From the NCBI GenBank assembly GCA_002483345.1, contig DLHS01000006.1, positions 78,550 to 142,549 of the forward strand: a stretch of 64,000 nucleotides of DNA. Reading direction: 5' to 3'. This document shows positions 1-9,947 of the stretch, piece after piece. The notes below the pieces were generated by a model, which had not been told where the DNA came from, ran no database searches, and saw only the letters and a program-made list of their open reading frames with translations. This DNA is from Bacteroidetes bacterium UBA7662 (lineage in GTDB: Bacteria; Bacteroidota; Bacteroidia; UBA7662). Within the stretch, counting starts at the first letter, position 1; each line of letters begins with the position of its first letter. The translations under genes were made by a program, and so were the position numbers.

Positions 1-3000
1 CAACGGCGCGGTAGGTAGTTCCTGAAAGTACGTTACCCGAGGCCGAGGCCGGCCAGGTAAGTACAGAGGTATTCAAAGCTTCCCGGTACAGGTTATGGAA
101 AGTACAACTGTCGATTTTTGGGGTACTTGAACCGTACAGGTGAATACCTGTCCGGGTACGGTCGACATAAACATGGCGTAAATCAGGCGATGCATTGCTC
201 ATATCGGCCAGGCGGTTTCCAAAGCGGAAAAGCACGTTACGGATAGTGCTGCTATCGTTGCTGACCGGTTTGAAATCAAACATCCACGAACCATTGCTGC
301 CCCCGAATTGCTGACTGGGCGGTGCGCTGGCCGAACCATCGCCATTCATATCTGCCGGGCGGCCATGGGTATCGTCCCGGTAATCGGTCACAATGATGGG
401 TTTCTGCGCCGTTCCGTTCATGTTCAGCCGGCCATCCACGCCAAACACCCCGTTGCCGCCATGTATCTTGAAGATCATACCCGCCGGGATGTTGATGGTG
501 GTACCGTTGGCTACCACCATATGCCCGCCGGTATTGGTAGGGGCTGTCACCCCGTCTCTGAGCATGTAGGTGATGCTGTCGATGCCCGCAAAATTCCTGA
601 AAATGAAAGTCGCATCCTGCGAGAATACTTCTGGTATGAGCTCAATGGTATAATAGGCTACATTCTGCAGTTCGTTGTTAAGATGAATCTCCGGATTCGA
701 AAACATGGAGATCCAAAGCGGCGCATGCGTAGGAATATTGAAGAATTTGGTGTTCCGGATGCGCGGATTGCTGGTACCGGAAATACGGATGCCGCGCGCG
801 CTGATGTGTTCCAGATTGCAGCTGTCGATATAACCGGCACTGTTTACAAAGTTGATCATCGCCTCGCTGCTGTAACCGCCATATTTAATCTGTACATTTT
901 TAAAATAGGCCCGGGTCGAATCCGGCACATTGGTAAAGCGGATGTAGTTGAAATCGGTGTTTTCAGGCACACTTCCGTTGCCATCGTTGTTGGTATCTCC
1001 GCCAACCGAATCATCCTTCCAGGAGGTAATGTAGATTTTCTGGCTGTTGGTACCCCTGGCGAAAATACCGCCGGTTACATCCATAAAAGCGGAGCTGTAC
1101 CAGAAGAGGCGGCGCATTTTAATCACCACCGTCGGATCAATGCTCAAACGACCGCCGCTGTTGATGTTTACCGTCTCAATGATATAGGCGATGTTGTTGA
1201 TGCCGGCCACGTTTTTCGATTTGAGCTGAGCCGGGCTGTTGAGATTGGTTTCATGCAGGAAAAGGCCGCTGCTGATGTTCTGGCTGAAGACGATGTTCGG
1301 ACCAAAAACCGGATCAGAAGCATACGACAAGGCAATAGGATCGCCGTTGCAGTTCTGAATGGTGCTGCTGTCGATGTCTGGCCGGCTGGCTTCGTGGGTA
1401 ATGATGCCGTAACTGCTGGCCTGATTGATCAGGACATTCCGGAAACGGGTGTTGGCATTGCGCAGCACCGTGCCACGGGTGGCATAGCTGATTTCCAGAT
1501 GCGACAGCAGTGAGGTGGTATCGTTGCTTGGATCCAGAAACTCGATATGATCCCAGTCACCCCGGTTGGGTGATGTGGCCGAACCATCACCATTGGTATC
1601 GCCCGGATTACCCAGGTTATCTGCTTTGATCGAAGTAAATACTACCTTATTGGCGGCAGTACCCAGGGTGCGTAAACTGCCTTCCACGATGATGCGGGAA
1701 CCAGTATTGGCAAACTTGATAATGACCCCGTCCGCAATGTCCACGTGGGTACCCTGGTTGATGTTGATCTCCTCAAAAACCACGTAGGTGATGTTGGTAA
1801 AACCGGCCACATTCCGGCGGGCAACCGTACCGTTGGCAGAAACATTCCGTCCAAGCAAACCCAGCGCCCGCCAGCCAACATTGGTAAAGCTGATGTTGGT
1901 GAGGGTAGGATTGGCCGACATGCTGAAAGCCACCGGAGCATTGGAAAGATTCACAAATTGTATCGAATCAATCACCGGATTTGAACTCCGGTAGGCAAAA
2001 ACACCAAAAACACCACTTTCAATAACCGAATTCCGGATAGAAGGGCTGGCATTGTAAATCACCACGGCAGCATCCCTGCGGATGGGTTCGCTGTTATAGG
2101 TATACAGGCCGTAATAATAGCCACCGCCCATATATTTCAGGTGCGCATGTTTAATCCGGCTGCCACCACCTGTCTGGGTAATGAAAATCGGCCCCAGATC
2201 ATTCACGGTAGGCGTGGTGCTGTTCCCGTCCTTGTTGGTATCGAAAGGATTCCCGATCGCATCGTCCTTGACCGAGGTAATGGTAATGACCGAATCTGAC
2301 TTCCCTTCCATAATCAGGGTACCATCTATCTTGAAAATATTGTAGTAAAAGGATTGCTGCGCATGTTTGATCACAACACCCGGCGCTATGGTCAGGGTTA
2401 TGCCAGGCAGCACGGTAATTTCAGTACTCAGCATCACATAGGTAATGTTGGTAATGGCACCCAATGAGCGGACCTTGATGATGCTGTTCCGGGTCACCTG
2501 AGAACCTATCAGACCAATGGCATCAAATTGATTATCGGAAAAAGAAAAGGTATTGTTTACCATGACCGGATCGGCATTGAAGTCGAGAGCGATGGGTACC
2601 TGCTGACTCGATGCCAGGGTGTTGTTGGTGAAGATGGGCGACGACTCTCCTTCGAAATTCACCCCCCGGGTGTTGATGCTGAGGGTACAGGAATCAATGC
2701 GGGGAGAAGAGCTGTTGGTTTCTATGGCATAGTTTGCAAAACGTATCTGAACCCGTTTGAACAAACAGGCACTGTCGACGGCCGTATTCCGGATCAGAAA
2801 ACCTGTCCAGTCGTTGCGGGCCGGCGAAGTGATGTTGGCATCGCCGTTGGAATCACCCCCCCAGTTGTCGTCTCTCAGGGAGGTGAAATAAATCGATTCT
2901 CCGGGAATCGCCTCAGCAATGAACTTCCCGTCGATGTAAAAGGCATTCATCGATTTGAAAATATTGTTGCTGGCTATCTGCAGCCGGCCGGCTGTCGAAA

Positions 3001-4417
3001 CCGTCATGCCGCTGGTGAGGTGGTACGGAATGTTTACATAGCCCAGGTAGGCGGGATGATTCATGCTGCCGGCCTCTACCCAGATGAATTTGCGGGTATT
3101 CAGCTGTAAAAACTGGTTGTTACCACTCGTCAGCAGGTTACAAACCGCTCCCATCCTGACAGCAGTTCCCACATTGTTGATGGTTGCATTGTGCAGCCTG
3201 AAGGTGGCATTGGCTGCCACCGCATACAGGGCTTCGTTATCAATCTGAGAGATATTGGTACCATCGAACGATACCTCAGCAGCACCAGACAGATAAACAC
3301 CCCTCGAACAATCGGTAATGCTGCCACCCGTAAAAGTGACCAGCGGGGTTCCCTGTACGGAAACCCCGTTGGTGAATTTGTTTACCGTACAATTGGTCAT
3401 TGTTTTCTGACTTGTTCCAGAGAAATCAAGTACCGTACCCCTGTTAAAAGTACAATTGCTGAAGGTAGCCGACCCGGCTATGTTGAGGCTGTTGTACTGC
3501 CCCCGGCTCTGTGTTGTGCTGATGGCGTCAAAAGTGGTATTCGTAGCGACTATGCTGCCGTTTGCATAAAAATTAGCTCCCCCGGGAAATTTAACGGTAT
3601 TGCCCGTGCCGATGGTCAGCAATTCGCCGGCATTGACCGTATAGGAAGTGGTGAGGTGATAGGGCACCGGCAAACTGCCCCAGTTAAGGGTATCCGCCTG
3701 GGTGGTGAAGCCAATGACGACAAACGCATTGGTATTCATTTGCGAAAACGAATTGATACCCGTTGTGAAGATATTGGCAGCCACGCTGCAATTAATGGGT
3801 GTACCAATGTTGGATACCGTAGCATTATCCAGCGAGATGGTATTCAGCCCGCTGCTGATCGATCCGAAAGCTATCCCGTCGATCGTATTCATCGACGCAT
3901 TGTTGAAATTGACGCGGGAGCCGCCAAAAATGGTAAAGCCGCTGGCACAGTCTGTCAAGGCCCCTCCTGCAAACGTGAGGGTAGCCGTGCTCCTTAACGT
4001 AATTCCATTGGTGAATTTGGTAACCGTACAACCATTGAAATTTTTGGCAGCTGTACCGGTGAAGTCCAGCAATGTACCGCTCCTGAAATCAGAATTGGTG
4101 ACACTGACAGTACCTGCGAAGAGCAGGGTGCCGTATTTACCCCTGCCTGCAATGGCGTCGGCTGACTCGAAAGTAACCCGGTTGGCAACAAGGTTGCCGT
4201 TAAAAGTCATGTTAACCGCATTATTTACCCGAACTACAACCCCACTGTCGATGGTGAGGGTTATACCGGGATTAACCGTAAGCGCGGCCGTCACCACATA
4301 GGGAGAGTTGGCCAGTGTCCAGGATGTATTGGCAGCGATGGTGCCGGAAACATTCACAGCATACGCGTTCAGACCGCCTGCCAAGGCGACCAGTAACGTC
4401 AAAAACAGCTTTTTCAT
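1..4417 (-). CDS. Giant secreted right-handed beta-helix protein, 3'-partial
   Basis: The minus frame is open from ATG at 4417 to the window edge (1472 codons, no stop), so the C-terminus is missing. The N-terminus is a signal peptide (MKKLFLTLLVALAGG...). The rest is low-complexity Asn/Thr/Ser/Ile-rich sequence with repeated strand motifs of the type I-x-N-C-T and P-x-I-x-x-S, typical of parallel beta-helix (Pbl/right-handed) surface proteins. Five near-identical Asp-rich linkers of the form D-x-N-x-D-(G/A) begin at residues 522, 726, 940, 1141 and 1356, marking repeat modules of about 201-215 residues. All five fall in the same frame, which argues against a hidden frameshift. Bacteroidota proteins of this kind usually end in a T9SS sorting domain, which would lie beyond the window. 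The long plus-strand ORFs across this region are antisense shadows. The substrate or ligand cannot be told. Confidence 0.85.
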   Translation of the reverse strand, partial: MKKLFLTLLVALAGGLNAYAVNVSGTIAANTSWTLANSPYVVTAALTVNPGITLTIDSGVVVRVNNAVNMTFNGNLVANRVTFESADAIAGRGKYGTLLFAGTVSVTNSDFRSGTLLDFTGTAAKNFNGCTVTKFTNGITLRSTATLTFAGGALTDCASGFTIFGGSRVNFNNASMNTIDGIAFGSISSGLNTISLDNATVSNIGTPINCSVAANIFTTGINSFSQMNTNAFVVIGFTTQADTLNWGSLPVPYHLTTSYTVNAGELLTIGTGNTVKFPGGANFYANGSIVATNTTFDAISTTQSRGQYNSLNIAGSATFSNCTFNRGTVLDFSGTSQKTMTNCTVNKFTNGVSVQGTPLVTFTGGSITDCSRGVYLSGAAEVSFDGTNISQIDNEALYAVAANATFRLHNATINNVGTAVRMGAVCNLLTSGNNQFLQLNTRKFIWVEAGSMNHPAYLGYVNIPYHLTSGMTVSTAGRLQIASNNIFKSMNAFYIDGKFIAEAIPGESIYFTSLRDDNWGGDSNGDANITSPARNDWTGFLIRNTAVDSACLFKRVQIRFANYAIETNSSSPRIDSCTLSINTRGVNFEGESSPIFTNNTLASSQQVPIALDFNADPVMVNNTFSFSDNQFDAIGLIGSQVTRNSIIKVRSLGAITNITYVMLSTEITVLPGITLTIAPGVVIKHAQQSFYYNIFKIDGTLIMEGKSDSVITITSVKDDAIGNPFDTNKDGNSTTPTVNDLGPIFITQTGGGSRIKHAHLKYMGGGYYYGLYTYNSEPIRRDAAVVIYNASPSIRNSVIESGVFGVFAYRSSNPVIDSIQFVNLSNAPVAFSMSANPTLTNISFTNVGWRALGLLGRNVSANGTVARRNVAGFTNITYVVFEEININQGTHVDIADGVIIKFANTGSRIIVEGSLRTLGTAANKVVFTSIKADNLGNPGDTNGDGSATSPNRGDWDHIEFLDPSNDTTSLLSHLEISYATRGTVLRNANTRFRNVLINQASSYGIITHEASRPDIDSSTIQNCNGDPIALSYASDPVFGPNIVFSQNISSGLFLHETNLNSPAQLKSKNVAGINNIAYIIETVNINSGGRLSIDPTVVIKMRRLFWYSSAFMDVTGGIFARGTNSQKIYITSWKDDSVGGDTNNDGNGSVPENTDFNYIRFTNVPDSTRAYFKNVQIKYGGYSSEAMINFVNSAGYIDSCNLEHISARGIRISGTSNPRIRNTKFFNIPTHAPLWISMFSNPEIHLNNELQNVAYYTIELIPEVFSQDATFIFRNFAGIDSITYMLRDGVTAPTNTGGHMVVANGTTINIPAGMIFKIHGGNGVFGVDGRLNMNGTAQKPIIVTDYRDDTHGRPADMNGDGSASAPPSQQFGGSNGSWMFDFKPVSNDSSTIRNVLFRFGNRLADMSNASPDLRHVYVDRTRTGIHLYGSSTPKIDSCTFHNLYREALNTSVLTWPASASGNVLSGTTYRAV

Positions 4418-4648
4418 AGTTTGGTTTGGTTTAGGGGCTGTCAACACACAGCATCCCTACAGGCCACAATTTGACACAAAGAAGCTACCGAAGCAATACC
4501 CATTTTAGGGGATTTTTGGAAGAGGGGCGGGAAGTAGGGATGAGGGACTAGGGGCTTTAACGCATGCGCGCAGGGGTGGGTTCGATAAGCTCAGCCCACC
4601 AAGACGCGCTGCTCCACCCTCACTACTCTCTAATCTCTCATCACTCCA

Positions 4649-5212
4649 CTAGCCCCTTATCACCCTCGAAATAATCCCCTTATCTTTCGTAAACTCAGCC
4701 AGCAGTATCCCGCCGAAATGCAGGAAGATAAAGGCGAGCAGATAATAAATCGACAGCACATGAACGGCTTCCACCGGCTCCTTCAACGACTTGGGACCCA
4801 GTTCGATGATCAGGCCTGTTACCAGAGAAACGGCCATAAATACATAAAAAACGAGATAAACCCAGAACTGGAATTTCACCTGCATGGATAACCCTTTTTT
4901 GAAAGGACTTGCAAACGACATCTGCCCGAAAAAAGGCAGCGCCAGCCGTATGGCATAAAGACCGGTTAACACATAACCGAGGTAAATATGCCATTCCCAC
5001 ATAGGGCTCCTTACCTTTTTGGCCATCACAATCAGCTGATCCCGGGAAAGCTCCACATCGTTCTCTAACAGATAGGCCTGCATGATATCGGCCATGTGGT
5101 CTTTGTTCATCCAGCCAATACGTAAAAAGATGGTCAGCAGCAGCAAAAGCATACAAATGGCAATGGCCCAGTGCATGATGCGATAGACGAGGGGGTAATT
5201 TCTGATTTCCAT
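4649..5212 (-). CDS. Cytochrome b561-type membrane protein
   Basis: 187 residues with four hydrophobic segments (about 12-30, 72-95, 112-137, 150-172), the size and layout of the bacterial cytochrome b561/Ni-hydrogenase b-subunit superfamily. Candidate haem-ligand histidines sit in membrane segments at H14 (motif MHW), H75, H151 and H165. Such proteins pass electrons across the inner membrane. The partner dehydrogenase is not in view, and the gene appears monocistronic. The long ORF at 4695-5447 on the same strand is an out-of-frame shadow. Confidence 0.8.
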   Translation of the reverse strand: MEIRNYPLVYRIMHWAIAICMLLLLLTIFLRIGWMNKDHMADIMQAYLLENDVELSRDQLIVMAKKVRSPMWEWHIYLGYVLTGLYAIRLALPFFGQMSFASPFKKGLSMQVKFQFWVYLVFYVFMAVSLVTGLIIELGPKSLKEPVEAVHVLSIYYLLAFIFLHFGGILLAEFTKDKGIISRVIRG

Positions 5213-5469
5213 GGGTTTCAGGATGGGGAGTGGAGAGGGGGGGGGGTGAGTGGAGAGTGGAGAGTGGGGAGGGGAAGCTATCGTAAGGGTGGGTTGCGAA
5301 GGGGTGAACTGTCAGCCTTTGACTTCCCTTGCGGGGAGGAGAGAGGAGAGAAACTAAGGCCTGCAAAATCGTGGACTGTGGACCACGCCGCAGGGGTATG
5401 TAGGCCATGGACAATTGACCATCGGCACCGACTGCGCACAAGTGCATCCATCCCCTATTCTGCCGCCCT

Positions 5470-5907
5470 TTACTGCGGCCTGGCTTTAAAACTCAACATC
5501 CAGTTGATGCCGAATTTGTCGGTAAACATGCCAAAATAATCACCCCAGAAAGTTTCTGCCAGGGGCATTGTCACTTTTCCACCCACGGAGAGACCGTTAA
5601 ACAACCGGTCCGCTTCTGCTTGGCTGTCCGTATTGATGGAAATCGAAAAATTGTTCCCCTGCTTGAAATAAGGTGCCCATTCACCCCCGGTATCGCTGCC
5701 CATGATACTGGTTTCCTGGCTGATGGGCAACGAAATATGCATAATCTGCTCTTCCATCTCCGGGGGCAACGCCGGCATTCCTTCCTGCGGAGGCATTTCC
5801 TTAAACCTGCCTACATACGGAAATTCCCCGCCGAAAACAGACTTGTAAAAATTGAAAGCTTCCTCACAATTACCATTAAAAGTGAGATAGACATTTACAG
5901 TTGTCAT
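5470..5907 (-). CDS. PhnB-like VOC family protein
   Basis: 145 residues starting at an ATG followed by TTVNVYLTFNGNCEEAF, the signature N-terminus of the PhnB/YjdN branch of the vicinal-oxygen-chelate (glyoxalase-bleomycin) superfamily: a first beta strand, then N-x-x-E-A-x-x-F-Y. The C-terminal part (WGDYFGMFTDKFGINW) is the usual second metal-site strand. It is probably a small cytoplasmic metal-binding or sequestering protein; no substrate can be assigned. It is one of three VOC genes within 5 kb (see 9574 and 9948). Confidence 0.85.
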   Translation of the reverse strand: MTTVNVYLTFNGNCEEAFNFYKSVFGGEFPYVGRFKEMPPQEGMPALPPEMEEQIMHISLPISQETSIMGSDTGGEWAPYFKQGNNFSISINTDSQAEADRLFNGLSVGGKVTMPLAETFWGDYFGMFTDKFGINWMLSFKARPQ

Positions 5908-6329
5908 AACATTTGGTTTGGTATTGATTTCTGCGTCCCCTTATGCTCCCGGGAACAAGTCCCAAGTTAAAGAAAAAGAACCAATACAGGGTTAGGTAAA
6001 CGGCTGTCGGCCGCGTGGGCTGTCAATGTTCCGGAAGCACGTGGCAGCAGGTTACGGACTATACAATCCCCGACTTCTCCTGCAAGGATGAGATAGGAGA
6101 AGGATAAAGTCCGTAAAATGCAAAGCCACCGACCATCCCGTAAGCGCAAACAGACCGTGCAACAGTCGGCCGGTGACTGTCCACCCCTGAAATGATTCCA
6201 TTTCACGGTCGAAACCAGATTCACCGCACCCAGGCAAACCCCCTCGCTTCACGCTCCACTCCCCCGCTGCCTGAACACCATAAATTAATACCTTAGCACC
6301 CAACAAAATGCGTTGCAGGCAGCAAGGAA
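5908..6329. other. Intergenic region with no gene seen
   Basis: About 420 bases between divergently transcribed genes. ORFs here lack family resemblance and overlap each other in several frames. It must hold the promoters of both flanking genes, and TAATACCTTAG near 6287-6297 loosely resembles the Bacteroidota -7 box for the downstream glycosyltransferase. Nothing else is supported. Confidence 0.5.
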
Positions 6330-7820
6330 ATGGTAAATCGCAGGTACATACATGAAGCAACAGTACTGCTGCTGTTGCTGGTTTTGAGCTATTTTCCGCT
6401 TTTTTATCAGTTAGACAAAGCACCCATCGGCATGTGGGATGAGGCTACCTATGCCAACAATGCCATCGATATGCTGCACAATCGCAATTTTTTTGTCGCG
6501 GAGCATATGGGGCAGCCCGATTGGTACAATACCAAACCCACCCTGGTGATTGCCCTGCAGGCCCTGAGCATGCAGTTATTCGGCATCAATGAGTTCACGG
6601 TCAGACTGCCTTCTGCCATTTTTGGCTTGCTGACGGTGCTGTTGGTCTATTTTTTCAGTGTCAGGGTCATCGGAAGTCGGCTGGTCGGGTTAATCTCTGC
6701 AGGTATTCTCTTGTCGTCGGCAGGTTATGTGGGGAGCCATGTGGTCAGAACGGGTGATCTGGATGCTGCCTTGGTTTTCTGGCTCTGTCTTGGATTGTTT
6801 GTTTTAATCGACCTGGTCATCAAAAAACCAGCGGATAGCCGGCTCCATTATCTGCTGCTGGCTGCAGCTTTCACCTTTGGTTTTCTCACCAAGGGGATAG
6901 CCGGGTTTTTCTTCGGACCGTTTATGCTGATCATCGCCTTGCTGTTTTACAACCGTAAAAAACTGTTCAGCGACCGCTACCTGTATTACGCCGGCGTACT
7001 TACGGTTGTGTTGTGTTCAGGTTATTATTTTATCAGAAATCTTTACACACCCGGCTATTTTCAGGCAGTTCTGGACCTTGAGATCATGCGCTTCAGCAAG
7101 GGACTGATGAGTTGGCAGGCACATCCGTTTGACTGGTATTATCAGCAGTTGAAAGCGACCCGGTTTTATCCTTTTACCTACGCCCTGCCGCTGTCGGTTG
7201 TGGGGTTATTCGTTTTTAAAGGAGATAAATTCCGGGTGCTGGTCAGTTTGATGATTACGGCCGCAGGCTATTTTCTGCTCATTTCTTATCCGGCTGATAA
7301 ACTGGCCTGGTACGATGCCCCCCTGTTTCCGGTAATGGCCGTCCTGATTGGGTTTTCGTTTGTGGAGCTGGGCATGTGGGTGTCCGACAAGCTTAAGATC
7401 AAAGGCAAAGGGATGGTAAAAACGACCCTGATGGCAGTTTTAGCCCTTGTTTTCCTTGTAAAACCTTACCGGTCTGTCATATCCGGCATCCAGGATACGG
7501 AAACAGCACTTTTTCCGATGGTGATGGAGGGTGCCGCCCTGAAATATCTCCATGAAAATGCCCCTGAAATCAAAAAACTGACCGTTTACAAAAAAGAAGA
7601 ACACGAAGAACATTACGACCAGCTCCTGTTCTACGTCCGTGCGTTTGAGGAAGAGCATGGGTATCAAATCAGGATGACCCGGGAAATGAAGTTTAAATCA
7701 GGTGAAATGGTGCTGGTCTTCAGGGAAGAGGATAAAGTCTTTATCCAACAACAGTATAAAGCAGTACCCCTGCGGAGCTGGAAAGGTGTGGTACTCTTCC
7801 GGATACCGGGGGTGATTTAA
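6330..7820 (+). CDS. ArnT/PMT-type glycosyltransferase (GT39/GT83-like)
   Basis: 496-residue polytopic membrane protein. After the first membrane helix, the motif MWDEATY puts an Asp-Glu pair at residues 37-38 in the first periplasmic loop, the catalytic or metal-site hallmark of GT-C enzymes that use polyprenyl-phosphate sugars. N-T-K-P (about 69-72) and R-L-P-S (about 93-96) follow as in ArnT. Roughly ten hydrophobic helices occupy the next 330 residues, then a soluble domain of about 120 residues. It probably transfers a sugar from a lipid carrier to an envelope lipid or protein; the acceptor is unknown. It stands alone between minus-strand genes. Confidence 0.85.
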   Translation: MVNRRYIHEATVLLLLLVLSYFPLFYQLDKAPIGMWDEATYANNAIDMLHNRNFFVAEHMGQPDWYNTKPTLVIALQALSMQLFGINEFTVRLPSAIFGLLTVLLVYFFSVRVIGSRLVGLISAGILLSSAGYVGSHVVRTGDLDAALVFWLCLGLFVLIDLVIKKPADSRLHYLLLAAAFTFGFLTKGIAGFFFGPFMLIIALLFYNRKKLFSDRYLYYAGVLTVVLCSGYYFIRNLYTPGYFQAVLDLEIMRFSKGLMSWQAHPFDWYYQQLKATRFYPFTYALPLSVVGLFVFKGDKFRVLVSLMITAAGYFLLISYPADKLAWYDAPLFPVMAVLIGFSFVELGMWVSDKLKIKGKGMVKTTLMAVLALVFLVKPYRSVISGIQDTETALFPMVMEGAALKYLHENAPEIKKLTVYKKEEHEEHYDQLLFYVRAFEEEHGYQIRMTREMKFKSGEMVLVFREEDKVFIQQQYKAVPLRSWKGVVLFRIPGVI

Positions 7821-7905
7821 AAAATGCCGGGGTAGCCTTTCTATAAGAAAACCGGTTACGCTTACCGGTATTTACTGCGGTGAAACAGCTATCCTGTAGG
7901 GTAAC

Positions 7906-8586
7906 TCATTTTTGTACATAAACCATACTTTCCGGGACCGGATGATTTTTCGTTTTGAGTATCCAGTATATAATGCCACTTAAAATGGCTGCAAAAAAAC
8001 ACCATACACTGGGTAAAGCCTGACTGAAAAATAAAAAGGCAAACATCAGGGAAATCAGGTTTGCGGTAGCAAGTATTTTAGTGCCCTTTACCGTCGAAAG
8101 GAATAAAGGAAGTATTGTTACCATTAAATAAACAGCCTGCTGGATGAACAGGAACTGTTTGTTTTTATGCTCAAAAACAAACTTATAATCAATGTGCAGT
8201 TCCGCTACATAGGGGATGACCTGGCCGGCTGCAAGGGTATACAGCGCATACAGGCCCGAACCCAGACCCAGAAAAAATAACCAGCGGTTCAGGCTTTTTT
8301 TAATTCCCCCGTTTTCAAGTTTGTATACCGAAAGTGGGATCAGTATCGGCCAGACTACCCAGGCAAAAAAAAGGAAGCTGACGGAGGCTAAACCTTGTAA
8401 TTGACTGTACTCAGGCCTGGTTAAGCTAAGCCAGACAAACCCCTCTATGAATTGCTGGAAGGCGAATAACAGCGGAATGGCCCCGAAGTACCGTTCATTG
8501 GAGGTATTGCATGTTTTCAGGGTAGCAACCCCTATAGATCCGATGACTATAGCTGCGGTAAAACTGGCTGTTGCGGAAAAGCACAT
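7906..8586 (-). CDS. DUF6629-type integral membrane protein
   Basis: 226 residues opening with MCFSATASF, a start characteristic of a small uncharacterised membrane family (DUF6629), followed by about seven hydrophobic helices. The function is unknown. The conserved Cys2 and the early E-G-F-V-W segment (residues about 48-52) are the most family-like features. No operon partner is apparent: the gene downstream on the same strand (GT) is opposite in direction, and PhzF ends about 100 nt upstream. Confidence 0.7.
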   Translation of the reverse strand: MCFSATASFTAAIVIGSIGVATLKTCNTSNERYFGAIPLLFAFQQFIEGFVWLSLTRPEYSQLQGLASVSFLFFAWVVWPILIPLSVYKLENGGIKKSLNRWLFFLGLGSGLYALYTLAAGQVIPYVAELHIDYKFVFEHKNKQFLFIQQAVYLMVTILPLFLSTVKGTKILATANLISLMFAFLFFSQALPSVWCFFAAILSGIIYWILKTKNHPVPESMVYVQK

Positions 8587-8686
8587 GGGGAGTAATTTTA
8601 CATAAGGTAGTTGTTTCCGGGGATTCAGAATACAGATAAAGTGCTTTCCCGCTTCAAATCAATCAGCAAGGCAGCGTCCTGGGAGG

Positions 8687-9475
8687 TCAGTTCAGGAATA
8701 TCTCTCCAATCAGATACAGCCGGGCCTGACCGCTGATTTCAACCCTGTCGCCCAGGTGGCGGCATTGCAGGTAACCCCTGCGTTCCGAAAGTTGTATGGC
8801 CGATAGCTCCGTCTTGCCCAATTCCTTCGCCCAATAGGGTGTTAAGGTGGTGTGGGCCGATCCGGTTACGGGATCCTCCGTGATACCTGCCTGGGGTGCA
8901 AAAAACCTTGAAACAAAATCAACCTCATCCCCCGGGGCGGTGATGATCAGCCCGCGTGCTTTCAAACCTGCTATCCGCTCAAAAGCAGGCATGGCATTTC
9001 TGACGGCTGCCTCCGTTTCAAAAACAAGCAGATAATCTGTCTTCCCTTTGAAAGCCGACAGGGGGTGCTGATTGGTGCAGCTTTCCAGGACTTCTGTCAG
9101 GGCAACCGGCTCAAAATGATCGGTCGGGAAATCGAGGGTCAGTAAATCGCCTCGTTTGGTTACCGTCAGCGGACCACTCCTGGGCGAAAAGAAGTGAATC
9201 ACGTCGCCGGTATGGTTTTCATGGTTGAACAGCACAAAGGCAGCGGCCAGGGTAGCATGTCCGCACAAATCCACTTCCACAGCAGGGGTAAACCACCGGA
9301 TGTGGTACTGATCGCCTTGTCTGACATAAAAAGCGGTTTCCGCCAGGTTGTTTTCCATAGCTATTTTTTGCAGCAAGTCATCACTTAACCACTGCTCCAG
9401 GGGACAAACAGCTGCAGGGTTGCCCATAAATACCTTATCCGTGAAGGCGTCGATCTGATAAATTTTCTGTTTCAT
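8687..9475 (-). CDS. PhzF family isomerase
   Basis: 262 residues from ATG at 9475. A longer in-frame reading to 9529 adds 18 residues derived from a repeat hairpin and is not credible. The start MKQKIYQIDAF, then G-N-P-A-A-V-C (about 18-24) and N-N-L-A-E-T-A-F (about 40-47, with the catalytic Glu in the E-T-A-F segment) match the PhzF/DAP-epimerase-fold family. D-L-C-G-H-A-T-L-A and E-D-P-V-T-G-S-A-H are the two other family blocks. No phenazine pathway is nearby, so it is a general PhzF-like isomerase of unknown substrate. Confidence 0.9.
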   Translation of the reverse strand: MKQKIYQIDAFTDKVFMGNPAAVCPLEQWLSDDLLQKIAMENNLAETAFYVRQGDQYHIRWFTPAVEVDLCGHATLAAAFVLFNHENHTGDVIHFFSPRSGPLTVTKRGDLLTLDFPTDHFEPVALTEVLESCTNQHPLSAFKGKTDYLLVFETEAAVRNAMPAFERIAGLKARGLIITAPGDEVDFVSRFFAPQAGITEDPVTGSAHTTLTPYWAKELGKTELSAIQLSERRGYLQCRHLGDRVEISGQARLYLIGEIFLN

Positions 9476-9495
9476 GAGTCGGGTGGTTTCTGTTT

Positions 9496-9563
9496 GTTTA
9501 ACACGGGGGGCACGGAGGGCACGGTGCATGGACGCTCCGTGCCTCCGTGTACTCCGTGGTTTA
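9496..9563. repeat. CACGGAG-type dispersed hairpin, copy 1
   Basis: An imperfect inverted repeat: the left arm (about 9497-9524, TTTAACACGGGG...CACGGAGGGCACGG) pairs with the right arm (CCGTGCCTCCGTGTACTCC...GGTTTAA, about 9537-9563). Related hairpins occur at 39226-39280 and 48578-48632. It may act as a transcription end between the genes at 9574 and 8687. Confidence 0.65.
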
Positions 9564-9573
9564 ATACAGGTGT

Positions 9574-9936
9574 TTATAGTAACAGCGCTTGTCCGAAGGT
9601 CAGCAGGTTGTGGTCGGGGTCAAGCAGCGCAAATTCCTGCTGGCCCCAAGGTTTTACCTGCAGATGCCCTGCCGTGGGTATATTGATTTTACGGTCGAGG
9701 GCCAGCTGATACCAGTCGCGGATGGCGGTGGTGCGGATATAGACCTGTCCGTAATTTTCGAGGGGATTGAGTGTTTTAAATTCGAAAAAGTGAATCTCTA
9801 CCTTGTCCTTTTTTACCATCAGGTATCCGGCAAAGTCGGCGCTGCCTATATCTTGAAAACCTAACTGATTCAGATAAAAATCGCGGGTGACGGCTTTGTC
9901 CCGCATGGGGAGTTTGGGATGGATTTCAGTGAGCAT
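9574..9936 (-). CDS. VOC / bleomycin-resistance-like protein
   Basis: 120 residues, the length of Ble-type dimeric drug-binding proteins. The N-terminus (P-K-L-P-M-R-D, F-Y-L-N-Q-L-G-F) and the C-terminal E-F-A-L-L-D-P-D-H-N-L-L-x-F-G are the characteristic VOC half-motifs. The D-P-D-H-N-L segment and lack of clear metal ligands favour the bleomycin-binding branch over glyoxalase I. Cytoplasmic. It lies just 11 nt downstream of the exported VOC gene at 9948-10460, so the two may be co-transcribed. Confidence 0.85.
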   Translation of the reverse strand: MLTEIHPKLPMRDKAVTRDFYLNQLGFQDIGSADFAGYLMVKKDKVEIHFFEFKTLNPLENYGQVYIRTTAIRDWYQLALDRKINIPTAGHLQVKPWGQQEFALLDPDHNLLTFGQALLL

Positions 9937-9947
9937 CTATGTTTATT

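Noticed and set aside
308..3997. Long plus-strand ORFs (308-1513, 2528-3109, 3191-3997)
   Set aside because: They are antisense to the continuous minus-strand beta-helix frame, whose five Asp-rich linkers stay in phase over 2.5 kb; the plus-strand products have no domain-like composition.
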